A stretch of DNA of 64,000 nucleotides from Hyphomicrobiales bacterium. Its GTDB lineage: Bacteria; Pseudomonadota; Alphaproteobacteria; Rhizobiales; Beijerinckiaceae. A program made the translations under genes and the position numbers. Positions 50,312-59,661 of the stretch are shown here, in pieces. Below the pieces are notes generated by a model. It had not been told where the DNA came from, did no database searches, and worked only from the letters and a program-made list of their open reading frames with translations. How positions within the stretch are numbered: the stretch's first letter is position 1; every line of letters starts with the position of its first letter. The stretch lies in NCBI GenBank assembly GCA_027484605.1, contig JAIXSR010000035.1, positions 39,089 through 103,088 on the forward strand, given 5' to 3'.

Positions 50312-52780
50312 TTAGAACCGGGCGCCGCCGGAGAAGCGGAAGGCCTGGAGGCGGTCGCCGCCGGCACCGCGAACCCGGGTGAGCGCATAGGCATAGTCGA
50401 TCCGGATCGGACCGAGCGGCGAGGCCCAGAGCAGGCCGGCACCGACCGAGGAGCGGATCTTCGATTCATCCCGCACGCTCAGGCATTCCGATTGGAACCG
50501 GGTATTGCCGGGATCCACGCAATCCGACACGCCATTGCCGTTCAGGTCGAAATTGCGCCGACCCTTGTAGCCGAACAGGGTACCCGCATCGGCGAAGACT
50601 GCACCCCGCAGGCCGAATTCCTTGGGAATGCCGAAGATCGGGAAGGTGACTTCCGCCGTCGCGCCGAAATAGGTCGTGCCACCGACCGAGTTGGCCGAGG
50701 AATCGCTGTTCCGGTCACGCGGGCCAATCCCCGACGGCGCGAAACCGCGGACAAGGTCCGGACCCATGTAGAAATGGTCGAGCACACGCAGCTTCTGGTC
50801 GCCGTAGGCGAACATATGGCCGCCCTGCAGCTTGACCATGCCGATCACATCATCCCAGAGCGTCTGGTAGTAGCGGGCCGAGGCCACGGCACGGACGAAG
50901 CGGGAATCGCCGCCGAGGCCGGCAACTTCCGGCTTCAGTTCGGCAAAGGCGCCCTGGGTCGGGTTCGAGTTGCTGTCGAGCGTGTTGTAGGCGAGCGTGA
51001 GCCCGACCAGCGACGTGATCGTGCTGCCACGCGCTTCCTTGATGGCGACGGAGGCTTCGCCATCGGAGACGCAGGTATTGGTCAGGGCCGGCGCGAAGGG
51101 CAAGCCATCGCAGTTATTGTAGGGATAGCTGGCCGAATTCGGCACGCGGATCTTCTGCTGGTAGAGCGAATAGCGCGTACCGATCGAGATTTCCTCGGTC
51201 AGCGGGATGCCCGCACGAAGCGTGAAGCCGGTATTCCGCGACTGGTAGCGCGAATAGCTCGTGACATCGGTGAACTTCGTGAAGATGTCGAAGCCCGCGG
51301 CGATGCGGCGGCCCAGGAAGAACGGCTCTGTGAAGGAGAATTCACCACCGCGCGACTTCTGGCCGTTCGAGGCCGAGACGCGGACGAACTGGCCGCGACC
51401 CTGGAAGTTGGTTTCCTGCAGCGACGCTTCAGCCAGGAACCCTTCCGAGGTCGAGTAGCCGCCGGCGATCGAGAAGCTGCCGGTTGCCTGATCCTCGACA
51501 TCGACATTGATGATGACGCGATCCGGCGCGGAACCCGGCTCGTTGCTGATCCGGACGGTCTTGAAGAAGCCGAGATTGCGCAGGCGGCGCTCGGCGCGGT
51601 CGACAGCGGCCTTGTTGAAGGCATCGCCCTCGCCGATATCGAATTCGCGGCGGACCACATGGTCCCGCGTGCGGGTGTTGCCGCGCACGACGATCCGCTC
51701 GACATAGACGCGCGGGCCCTGCTCGACGGAGTAGACGATCTTCACGGTCCGCGAGGCCGGGTCACGGTCGCCGCGCGGGCGGACCTGGGCGAAGGCATAG
51801 CCCCGCTGGGCCACTTCGCGGCTGATCGCGTCGACGGATTTCTCGACATCCTCGGCATTGTAGGTCTGGCCCGAACGGGTGCGGATCGCGCTGCGCAGGC
51901 GCTGCGTGTCGACATCGGCGATCTGCGATTCGACCTCGGCGCCGGCGACGGTATAGCGCTGGCCTTCTTCGAGATTGATCGTGATGACATAGCCCTTGCG
52001 TGCCGCATCGAGCTGGGCATCGGAGGAGATGATCCGGAAATCGGCATAGCCGTTCTTCAGGTAGAAGCGACGGATCGCCTCGAGATCGGCCGCGATACGG
52101 TCCGGATCATAGATGTCGGTGCTCTTGAGGAAGCTGAGGAAATTCGATTCGGTCGTCTGCATGACGCCCTTGAGCTTCCAGTTCGAGAAGGCCTGGTTGC
52201 CCTGGAAGACGATGGCGGAAACACCGGTCTTGTCTCCCTCGCGAATCGAGAAGGTCACGTCGATGCGGCCATCCGGCTGCGTCGTGACCTGCGCGTTCAC
52301 ATCGGCCGCGGCGCGGCCCGAACGGGCATAGATCTCGCGGATGCGCGCCACGTCCTGGTCGACCATGGACTGGCTGAAGGGCCCGCGGGAGCGCGTCTGG
52401 ACTTCCCCGATCAGGATCTCGGTCTTGACCTTGGAATTGCCGACAAAGGTGACGCGGTTGATCAGCGAGTTCTCGACGACCTGAACCACGATCCCGTTTC
52501 CGGCGCGGCGGATGCGGACATCCGAGAAGAGGCCCGTTGCGAAGAGATCCTTGATGCCCTGGTCGATTCGGGCGGGCGTGTAGCTCTCGCCGGGCGCCAG
52601 GGTCAGGAAGGAGCGAATCGTCTCCGTCTCGACACGCTTGTTGCCCTGCACCGAGATCGACTGCGCCGCAGCGGGGGAAACCGCCGAGAATGCAATGAAC
52701 AAGGCTGCGATGGCGACAAGGACACGCCGAACGACCGCATTCATGCTGCTGCCAACAGAAAAACCAGACATCCCGTCCAT
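50312..52780 (-). CDS. bamA: Outer membrane protein assembly factor BamA (start codon uncertain)
   Basis: Signal peptide, POTRA repeats (ISVQGNKRVETETIRSFLTLAPGESYTPARIDQGIKDLFATGLFSDVRI), C-terminal barrel ending aromatic RF. Confidence 0.95.
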   Translation of the reverse strand: MDGMSGFSVGSSMNAVVRRVLVAIAALFIAFSAVSPAAAQSISVQGNKRVETETIRSFLTLAPGESYTPARIDQGIKDLFATGLFSDVRIRRAGNGIVVQVVENSLINRVTFVGNSKVKTEILIGEVQTRSRGPFSQSMVDQDVARIREIYARSGRAAADVNAQVTTQPDGRIDVTFSIREGDKTGVSAIVFQGNQAFSNWKLKGVMQTTESNFLSFLKSTDIYDPDRIAADLEAIRRFYLKNGYADFRIISSDAQLDAARKGYVITINLEEGQRYTVAGAEVESQIADVDTQRLRSAIRTRSGQTYNAEDVEKSVDAISREVAQRGYAFAQVRPRGDRDPASRTVKIVYSVEQGPRVYVERIVVRGNTRTRDHVVRREFDIGEGDAFNKAAVDRAERRLRNLGFFKTVRISNEPGSAPDRVIINVDVEDQATGSFSIAGGYSTSEGFLAEASLQETNFQGRGQFVRVSASNGQKSRGGEFSFTEPFFLGRRIAAGFDIFTKFTDVTSYSRYQSRNTGFTLRAGIPLTEEISIGTRYSLYQQKIRVPNSASYPYNNCDGLPFAPALTNTCVSDGEASVAIKEARGSTITSLVGLTLAYNTLDSNSNPTQGAFAELKPEVAGLGGDSRFVRAVASARYYQTLWDDVIGMVKLQGGHMFAYGDQKLRVLDHFYMGPDLVRGFAPSGIGPRDRNSDSSANSVGGTTYFGATAEVTFPIFGIPKEFGLRGAVFADAGTLFGYKGRRNFDLNGNGVSDCVDPGNTRFQSECLSVRDESKIRSSVGAGLLWASPLGPIRIDYAYALTRVRGAGGDRLQAFRFSGGARF

Positions 52781-53003
52781 TACCCCAATTCTTTGCCAAT
52801 CCCCGCGGAAGCGCCCGAAAACGCCCGCGAAAAGAACAGCATGTATCGCAGGATACATCACCACCGGTCTCTGCTTCTAGCCAATCATCCCGGCAATGCA
52901 ACCGAGAAGACCAGCTTGGTTACGAATTCCTAACCGGCGTGATCGCGGCGCAACGCTTTCGCGCCGCGCCGTGATTCGTTCCGGAAAGGGGCCGCGTCTC
53001 ACG

Positions 53004-54155
53004 TCATAAAGCAAGGCCCGTCAGATGGATAATGTCGTTCCATGTCGAGAACAGCATCAGCATGATGACCAGCGCGAACCCGACACGGAAGCTGATTTCC
53101 TGGGCCCGCGGGCTGACCGGCCGGCCGAAGATCGCCTCGATCGCGTAGAACACGAGATGGCCGCCATCGAGCATCGGCACCGGCAGGAGGTTGATCAGGC
53201 CGATCGAGATCGACAGGATTCCCGCCAGCATGAAGAGCGGCCCGAGCCCTGATTCTGCGACCTTGCCCGAGATATAGGCGATCCGGGTCGGCCCGCTGAG
53301 CTGGTCCGCCTTCTCGCGTCCCGCAAAGAGCCCGGCCACATAGGCGCCGGTGCGGTCGATCACGAAGGCGATCTCCTGCACGGCAGTCTGGGCGGCCTCC
53401 ACCGGGCCGAACTTCTTCAGGAAATGGTGATCCGCCTCGCGCGAGCCGACAAAGCCCATGATCGGCCGGCGATCCGTGCCAAGAATGGTCTTGCGGGAAT
53501 AGATGGTCGGCGTGCCGATCAGCTCGATTTCCCGCGAATCGCGCAGGATGAGGAATTTCAACGTATCCCCCTCGCTCACCGAGACGCGGCGGGCCACGTC
53601 ATCGAAGCTCTGCACCTTGCGGCCATTGATCGAGACGACCCGGTCGCCGGGCTTGAAGCCGGCTGCGGCTGCGGGGGAATTCTCGTTCACGCCGGCAATG
53701 ATCGGCTCGACCAGGGTCCGGCCCAGCAGCATGAAGCAGGTGGTGAAGATCACGAAGGCGAGCAGGAAATTCGCCAGCGGGCCGGCCGCGACAATCGCCG
53801 CGCGGGCCGCGACCGACTTGTGCGGGAAGGCATCCTGCCGGTCTGCCTCGCTCATGGCTTCCGCCGCGGCATGATCCGGCGCGGAAGCGGCATTCGCATC
53901 GCCCTTGAACCGGACATAGCCGCCCAGGGGAATTGCCGAAAGCGCCCATTCGGTGCCCTTGCGGTCGTAGAACCGGGCAATCCTCGGCCCGAAGCCGAGG
54001 GAGAAGGTCTCGACCTTCACCCCGAGCCAGCGGCCGACAAGGAAATGCCCCATCTCATGCACGAAGACCACGAGGGCGAGCACGAACAGGAACGGCAGCA
54101 GATAGCCGAGGAAGGCGGAAAACCAGGTCAGACCAACACCGAAGACTTCAGGCAA
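53004..54155 (-). CDS. rseP: RIP metalloprotease RseP (TTG start inferred)
   Basis: VFVHEMGHFLVGRWLGVKVETFSLGFGP, PDZ NSPAAAAGFKPGDRVVSINGRKV, NLLPVPMLDGGHLVF. Confidence 0.93.
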   Translation of the reverse strand: MPEVFGVGLTWFSAFLGYLLPFLFVLALVVFVHEMGHFLVGRWLGVKVETFSLGFGPRIARFYDRKGTEWALSAIPLGGYVRFKGDANAASAPDHAAAEAMSEADRQDAFPHKSVAARAAIVAAGPLANFLLAFVIFTTCFMLLGRTLVEPIIAGVNENSPAAAAGFKPGDRVVSINGRKVQSFDDVARRVSVSEGDTLKFLILRDSREIELIGTPTIYSRKTILGTDRRPIMGFVGSREADHHFLKKFGPVEAAQTAVQEIAFVIDRTGAYVAGLFAGREKADQLSGPTRIAYISGKVAESGLGPLFMLAGILSISIGLINLLPVPMLDGGHLVFYAIEAIFGRPVSPRAQEISFRVGFALVIMLMLFSTWNDIIHLTGLAL

Positions 54156-54283
54156 AGGGCACCTCTGAACACCTGGCGACAGGCCAGGAACGCTTAACAA
54201 TCCGTTAACAGGGGTGCCATCCCGTTGCGGCAAACACAAGGCAAGGCCGCCACCTTTCGCGCGCAATGGTTAAGCGCGCCGCC

Positions 54284-54961
54284 CTACCATTCCAGAAGCC
54301 CGGATGCCGCGGCGGAAAATCCGGCATGCAGGATTCCGATCAGCGCCGCGACGGCCGCCGCGACCAGAAACCCGTCCAGCCGATCCATGAACCCGCCATG
54401 CCCGGGAATCAGCTGCCCCGAATCCTTGACCGCGAAATGACGCTTGAAAGCGGATTCGAACAGGTCACCAAAGACCGAGGCCACCGAAAGCAGCGCTGCC
54501 AGCGCCGCATGGATCCAGCGCAGCTCGAGGCCGGCCACCGAAAGCAGCAGGAGCCCCGCCCCTGTCCCGCCGATCACGCCGCCGATCATGCCCGACCAGG
54601 TCTTTTTCGGCGAGATCCGCGGCGCCAGCTTCGGCCCGCCAAAGGTCCGCCCGGTGAAATAGGCGAGAACATCCGTGGCCCAGACGACGGCAAAGAGGAA
54701 CAATACCGCGACGAAGCCGAGGCGTGGGTCGCTCCGGAGCAGCCACATCGACAGGAAAAGGGCAAGCGCATAGGCCAGTCCGGAAACCGCCCAGACCACC
54801 CGGCCCGGCTTGTTCCAGACGATCTTCAGCCATTCCACAAGGACCAGCCCGGCCAGCGCCCCCCAGACAATCAGGAAGACGGCGCCGCCCCACCAGGCAC
54901 TGGCGATGGCCATGCCGGCGAGAACGATGGCCGAGATGACCCTCAGTCCCAGTTCACCCAT
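54284..54961 (-). CDS. cdsA: Phosphatidate cytidylyltransferase
   Basis: FGGPKLAPRISPKKTWSGMIGGVIGG, SVFGDLFESAFKRHFAVKDSGQLIPGHGGFMDRLDG. Confidence 0.95.
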   Translation of the reverse strand: MGELGLRVISAIVLAGMAIASAWWGGAVFLIVWGALAGLVLVEWLKIVWNKPGRVVWAVSGLAYALALFLSMWLLRSDPRLGFVAVLFLFAVVWATDVLAYFTGRTFGGPKLAPRISPKKTWSGMIGGVIGGTGAGLLLLSVAGLELRWIHAALAALLSVASVFGDLFESAFKRHFAVKDSGQLIPGHGGFMDRLDGFLVAAAVAALIGILHAGFSAAASGLLEW

Positions 54962-55009
54962 ATGCCGCCCCGCCTCCCCTCGCAGCGACCGAACCCTACC
55001 CACGGCGCC

Positions 55010-55771
55010 CTAGATCCCGCCGAAACGCCGCTGCCGCTGCCCGAATTCGCGCAGGGCGGCATCCAGCGCCGTCGCGTCGAAATCGGGCCAGAGGACCGGC
55101 GTGAAGACCAGTTCGGTATAGGCGCTCTGCCAGAGCAGGAAATTCGAGATACGCTGTTCCCCGCTGGTCCGGATCAGGAGATCGGGATCGGGAATGTCCC
55201 GCGTGTCGAGCGAAGCGGAAATCGCCGCCTCGCTGATCGCGGAAGCCGGCATGCGGCCAGCAGCCACTTCGGCAGCCAGATACCGCACCGCGCGGGTGAG
55301 CTCGGCGCGCGCGCCGTAATTGAAGGCGATGACCAGTATGAGCCCGGTATTGGCGGCGGTCGTGGTCTGGGCCTCGTCGAGAATCCGCAGGATGTCCGGC
55401 GCCAGCCCCTCGCGTTCGCCGATCACGCGGATCCGGACATTCTGGCGATTGAGGGTGGCCAGGTCGCTCCGGACGAAGAAGCGGAGCAGCCGCATGAGTT
55501 CGCCCACCTCTTCGGCAGGCCGGGTCCAGTTCTCGGTCGAGAACGAATAAAGCGTCAGATAGCCGATATTCCGCTCGATACAGGCCCGGACCAGCCGACG
55601 GACCGCCTCGAGGCCGGCCCGGTGGCCGGCCAGGCGCGGCAGGCCCTGCCGCGTGGCCCAGCGCCCGTTCCCGTCCATGATCATGGCGAGATGCGAGACG
55701 CCGAAATGGCTCGGGGCGCCTTCCTCCGGCTGGCCGGATTCCGTGGCCAATGAGTGGGGCGACCCCGGCAT
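55010..55771 (-). CDS. uppS: Isoprenyl (undecaprenyl diphosphate) synthase
   Basis: LAMIMDGNGRWATRQGLPRLAGHRAG, YSFSTENWTRPAEEV, PDLLIRTSGEQRISNFLLWQSAYTE. Confidence 0.96.
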   Translation of the reverse strand: MPGSPHSLATESGQPEEGAPSHFGVSHLAMIMDGNGRWATRQGLPRLAGHRAGLEAVRRLVRACIERNIGYLTLYSFSTENWTRPAEEVGELMRLLRFFVRSDLATLNRQNVRIRVIGEREGLAPDILRILDEAQTTTAANTGLILVIAFNYGARAELTRAVRYLAAEVAAGRMPASAISEAAISASLDTRDIPDPDLLIRTSGEQRISNFLLWQSAYTELVFTPVLWPDFDATALDAALREFGQRQRRFGGI

Positions 55772-55891
55772 GGCGCAGATATCCTCCTGAGGATCCGAGC
55801 AGGGAGGCGGGCTCATGACCCGGCCTGTTGGGCGAAGACAGAATACGAAGCGCAGCGGGAATGCAACCCGGATGCAGGGCGCCGCGCAGGC

Positions 55892-56449
55892 TTACACCTG
55901 CATGATTTCCTTTTCCTTCTGGACCAGCAGCGCGTCGATTTCCTGGATGGTCTGGTCGGTCGCCTTCTGGACCTGCTCGGCATGGCGGGCGGAATCGTCC
56001 TCGCTCATCTTGCCGTCCTTCTCGAGCTTCTTGAGCACGTCGAGCGCGTCGCGGCGCACATGGCGGGCGGCAATCCGGGCATTCTCGGTGTATTTATGCG
56101 CGACCTTGACCATTTCCTTGCGGCGCTGCTCGTTGAGCTCGGGGATGCGCAGCCGGATCGTCTGCCCCTCGGTCTGCGGGCTCAGCCCGAGCGACGATTC
56201 GCGGATCGCCTTCTCGACGGCCTGCACCATGCCGCGATCCCAGACGGCAACCGAGAGGAGGCGCGGTTCCGGCACGCTGACCGTGGCCACCTGCGACAGC
56301 GGCATCTTGGCGCCATAGGCCTCCACTTCCACCGGATCGAGGATATTGGACGAGGCGCGGCCCGTCCGCAGCGAGGCCAGGTCATTCTTCAACGCCTGAA
56401 CGGATCCCGTCATGCGCCGTTTCACATCCTGAAGATCAAATCCGCTCAT
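55892..56449 (-). CDS. frr: Ribosome recycling factor
   Basis: [43 protein letters not shown]. Confidence 0.96.
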   Translation of the reverse strand: MSGFDLQDVKRRMTGSVQALKNDLASLRTGRASSNILDPVEVEAYGAKMPLSQVATVSVPEPRLLSVAVWDRGMVQAVEKAIRESSLGLSPQTEGQTIRLRIPELNEQRRKEMVKVAHKYTENARIAARHVRRDALDVLKKLEKDGKMSEDDSARHAEQVQKATDQTIQEIDALLVQKEKEIMQV

Positions 56450-56553
56450 GGGAGGCTCCTCCTGGGATTGACGCGGCACCCGCCGCGTGGCCCGTTTGTT
56501 GTGCCGTTTCCTTGTCGGAACCGGGGATAAAGATCAAGCCGGTCAGACCGGAT

Positions 56554-57282
56554 TCAGAAAGTGACAAGCGTGAAACGCCCCTCGCCCTTCAGCACCGAGG
56601 CGATCGAACCGCGCTCCTGTATGGCGAAGACGGCGATCGGCAGCCGTGCATCGCGGGCCAGCGCAAAGGCTGCGGTATCCATCACCTTGAGGTCGTTGCG
56701 GATCACCTCGTCAAAACTGACCTTCTCGTAGCGCCGGGCCGCGGGATCCTTGCGCGGATCCGCGGTGTAGACGCCGTCGACCTGGGTCGCCTTCAGCAGC
56801 ACGTCGCATTCAAGCTCCGCCGCCCGCAACGCGCCACCGGTATCGGTGGTGAAGAACGGATTGCCCGTGCCGCCGGCCAGCAGCACGATCCGCCCCTTGG
56901 TCAGGTGGTCCATGGCCTGCTGGCGGGTATAGGTCTCGACGACGGAAGGCATCGCCACCCCGGACATGGCCCGCGCCGGCGCCCCGAGCGCCGTCAGCTG
57001 CGCCTCGAGTGCGATGACGTTCATCACCGTTCCGAGCATTCCCATCGAATCCGCTGCCGGCCGCGACAGGCCCATCCCATGCATCTGCGCACCGCGGAAG
57101 ATGTTGCCGCCGCCGACGACAACCGCGATCTCGACACCGAGCTCGACGGCCTCGATCAGGTCCTCTGCGATCTGGCGCACCGTCGGCTGATGGATGCCGA
57201 ACGCCTCGGAGCCCATCATCGCCTCGCCCGACAACTTCACCAAGGCCCGTTTGAAAACCGGCACGCCGCCTCGTTCCGTCAT
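56554..57282 (-). CDS. pyrH: UMP kinase
   Basis: FKRALVKLSGEAMMG, VVVGGGNIFRG, LKATQVDGVYTADPRKDPAARRYEKVSFDEVI. Confidence 0.96.
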   Translation of the reverse strand: MTERGGVPVFKRALVKLSGEAMMGSEAFGIHQPTVRQIAEDLIEAVELGVEIAVVVGGGNIFRGAQMHGMGLSRPAADSMGMLGTVMNVIALEAQLTALGAPARAMSGVAMPSVVETYTRQQAMDHLTKGRIVLLAGGTGNPFFTTDTGGALRAAELECDVLLKATQVDGVYTADPRKDPAARRYEKVSFDEVIRNDLKVMDTAAFALARDARLPIAVFAIQERGSIASVLKGEGRFTLVTF

Positions 57283-57349
57283 CGTCTGCTCCTTCACTAT
57301 CGGCACGTTGGGTTGCGCCCGGGACTGCTCCACGGCACGCTCTCATGAA

Positions 57350-57371
57350 AAAGGCGGCTCGCGCCGCCTTT
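57350..57371 (-). terminator. Hairpin terminator between tsf and pyrH
   Basis: AAAGGCGGC-TCGC-GCCGCCTTT. Confidence 0.7.
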
Positions 57372-57410
57372 GATCTTCACTCGCTTCGGCAAGCCTGCGC
57401 TGCCAGCAGC

Positions 57411-58340
57411 TTACGCGTTTCCGCCAGCTGCCGCAGCCACCTCGGCCGCGAAATCAGAGGTTTCTTTCTCGATCCCCTCGCCGAGCCCGAAGCGGAGATA
57501 GCCCTTAAGGGCGATCGGCGCGCCGGCGGCCTTGGCGGCCTCGTTGACGGCCTGGGCCACGGTCTTCGAGGAATCATGCACGAAGGGCTGATCGACCAGC
57601 GTGACTTCCTTGAAGAAGGTCTTGATGCCCGATTCGACGATCTTCTCGATCACCGCTTCCGGCTTGCCGCTCGCCCGGGCCTTGTCGGCCAGGACCGCGC
57701 GCTCGCGCTCGACGATGGCGGGATCGATCGAGTTGCCGTCGAGACCCTGCGGATTGGTCGCGGCGATATGCATCGCAACCTGCCGGCCGATGGCCTGCAG
57801 CGCTTCGGCATTGCCCGACGATTCAAGCGCGACGAGCACGCCGATCTTGCCGAGGCCATCGCCGACCGAGTTGTGCATGTAGGAGGCCACGACGCCCTGC
57901 GGAACGCTGAGCAGGCCCACGCGGCGGAGCGTCATGTTCTCGCCGACCGTGGCCACGGCATTGGCCACCGCTTCCTGTACCGTGCCACCGCCCGGATAGG
58001 CCGCAACCTTCAGCGCCTCGACATCGCCATCGCCAGCAAGGGCAACGCCGGCAACCGAGCGGACGAGATCCTGGAACTGGTCGTTCCGGGCCACGAAGTC
58101 GGTTTCCGAATTGACTTCGACCACAACACCGCGCGTGCCCGAGATGGCCAGGCCGACAAGGCCTTCCGCCGCGACACGGCCGGCCTTCTTGGCCGCCTTG
58201 GCGAGGCCCTTCTTGCGCAGCCAGTCGACTGCAGCCTCGATATCGCCGCCGGTTTCCGTCAGCGCGGCCTTGCAATCCATCATGCCCGCGCCTGTCGACT
58301 GACGCAGTTCACTCACCATACTCGCGGTAATCGCCGCCAT
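57411..58340 (-). CDS. tsf: Translation elongation factor Ts
   Basis: [46 protein letters not shown]. Confidence 0.97.
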   Translation of the reverse strand: MAAITASMVSELRQSTGAGMMDCKAALTETGGDIEAAVDWLRKKGLAKAAKKAGRVAAEGLVGLAISGTRGVVVEVNSETDFVARNDQFQDLVRSVAGVALAGDGDVEALKVAAYPGGGTVQEAVANAVATVGENMTLRRVGLLSVPQGVVASYMHNSVGDGLGKIGVLVALESSGNAEALQAIGRQVAMHIAATNPQGLDGNSIDPAIVERERAVLADKARASGKPEAVIEKIVESGIKTFFKEVTLVDQPFVHDSSKTVAQAVNEAAKAAGAPIALKGYLRFGLGEGIEKETSDFAAEVAAAAGGNA

Positions 58341-58502
58341 GGCTGATCCCTTTCCTGTTCTGGAATTCTCAGCAAGAGGCCGCAACCCAAGGCTGCGGCC
58401 CACGAAGTCGAAGCCACCCTGCCCGGCTTGTGCCACGGCCCGGTGACAAAACACCATCCGGGCGGCCGGCCCCGCGAGGCGGGAACCGGCTCCCGGTCCG
58501 CC

Positions 58503-59495
58503 TTACGCCGCGAGGGCGCGCGCCGTATCGAGCCAGCCTTCGCGACCGGCACGGCCATTGAGCTTCAGCGCGGCATCGAGCGCGGCCAGATCGGCTTCCG
58601 ACATGGCAGCCAGCTGCCAGAAATGGAAGATTCCGTATTCGTTGAGCTTGGTCGAAAGCTGCGGGCCGACGCCGCCCAGCTTGGACAGGTCATCCGGCGC
58701 GCCCTGCGGCGCCGACAGCTTCACGAAGCCTTCGCCCGAAGCAGCAACCGGCAGTTCTTCCGTCGCCGGGGCCTCGGAGGCGCCGAGATCGATGCCGAGC
58801 GAGGACTGGCTGCGCGAGATGCCATCGACAGCCGCACGGGCCACGAGTTCGCAATAGAGCGCGAGGGCGCGGCCGGCATCGTCATTGGCCGGGATCGGGA
58901 AGGTCACGCCGTCCGGATCGCAATTCGTGTCGACAATGGCCACGACCGGAATGTTGAGCCGGTTGGCTTCCTGGATGGCGAGCTGTTCCTTGTTCGTGTC
59001 GATCACGAACAGCAGGTCCGGCGTGCCGCCCATATCCTTGATGCCGCCGAGCGCGCGCGTCAGCTTTTCCTGCTCGCGGCTGAGCATCAGGCGCTCTTTC
59101 TTGGTCAGGCCGGCAGCGCCGCCCGCCAGGATCTCGTCGACCTTGCGCAGGCGCTGGATCGAGTTCGAGATCGTCTTCCAGTTGGTCAGCATGCCGCCGA
59201 GCCAGCGCGAGTTGACATAATACTGCGCCGAGGCCTTGGCTGCCTGGGCAATCGGCTCCTGCGCCTGGCGCTTGGTGCCGACCAGCAGGATGCGGCCGCC
59301 GCGGGCCACCGTGTCCGAAATCGCATCGAGCGCGCGAAAGAGCATCGGCACGGTCTGGGCGAGATCGATGATGTGGATGTTGTTGCGGGTGCCGAAAATG
59401 TAAGGGGCCATTTTCGGGTTCCAGCGATGCGACTGGTGACCAAAATGCGCGCCAGCTTCAAGCAGCTGACGCATAGAGAAATCGGGTAGCGCCAT
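58503..59495 (-). CDS. rpsB: 30S ribosomal protein S2 with C-terminal helix-hairpin-helix-like extension
   Basis: [43 protein letters not shown]; extension [43 protein letters not shown]. Confidence 0.96.
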   Translation of the reverse strand: MALPDFSMRQLLEAGAHFGHQSHRWNPKMAPYIFGTRNNIHIIDLAQTVPMLFRALDAISDTVARGGRILLVGTKRQAQEPIAQAAKASAQYYVNSRWLGGMLTNWKTISNSIQRLRKVDEILAGGAAGLTKKERLMLSREQEKLTRALGGIKDMGGTPDLLFVIDTNKEQLAIQEANRLNIPVVAIVDTNCDPDGVTFPIPANDDAGRALALYCELVARAAVDGISRSQSSLGIDLGASEAPATEELPVAASGEGFVKLSAPQGAPDDLSKLGGVGPQLSTKLNEYGIFHFWQLAAMSEADLAALDAALKLNGRAGREGWLDTARALAA

Positions 59496-59661
59496 GGTTC
59501 TTCTCCGGTTGGGCCGCCGCAGGGGTAAGAGCCGCCAGCCGGCGACACCGGATCGATCGAAATCGACAGCCCTGCGTGAGGAATAGTGCGCGCCTAATCG
59601 ATATCCCGGGAAAATGCAAGCGCCTTCCCGCAACGCGCCGCACCGGAAGCAGCCAGCCCGC

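Noticed and set aside
49121-52933. 1270-aa plus-strand ORF opposite lpxD and bamA
   Set aside because: Antisense to two well-supported genes; composition (DHIA/RADA-like) is an antisense artefact.
59496-59610. Possible structured rpsB leader RNA
   Set aside because: No convincing stem structure could be drawn by eye; would need covariance search.
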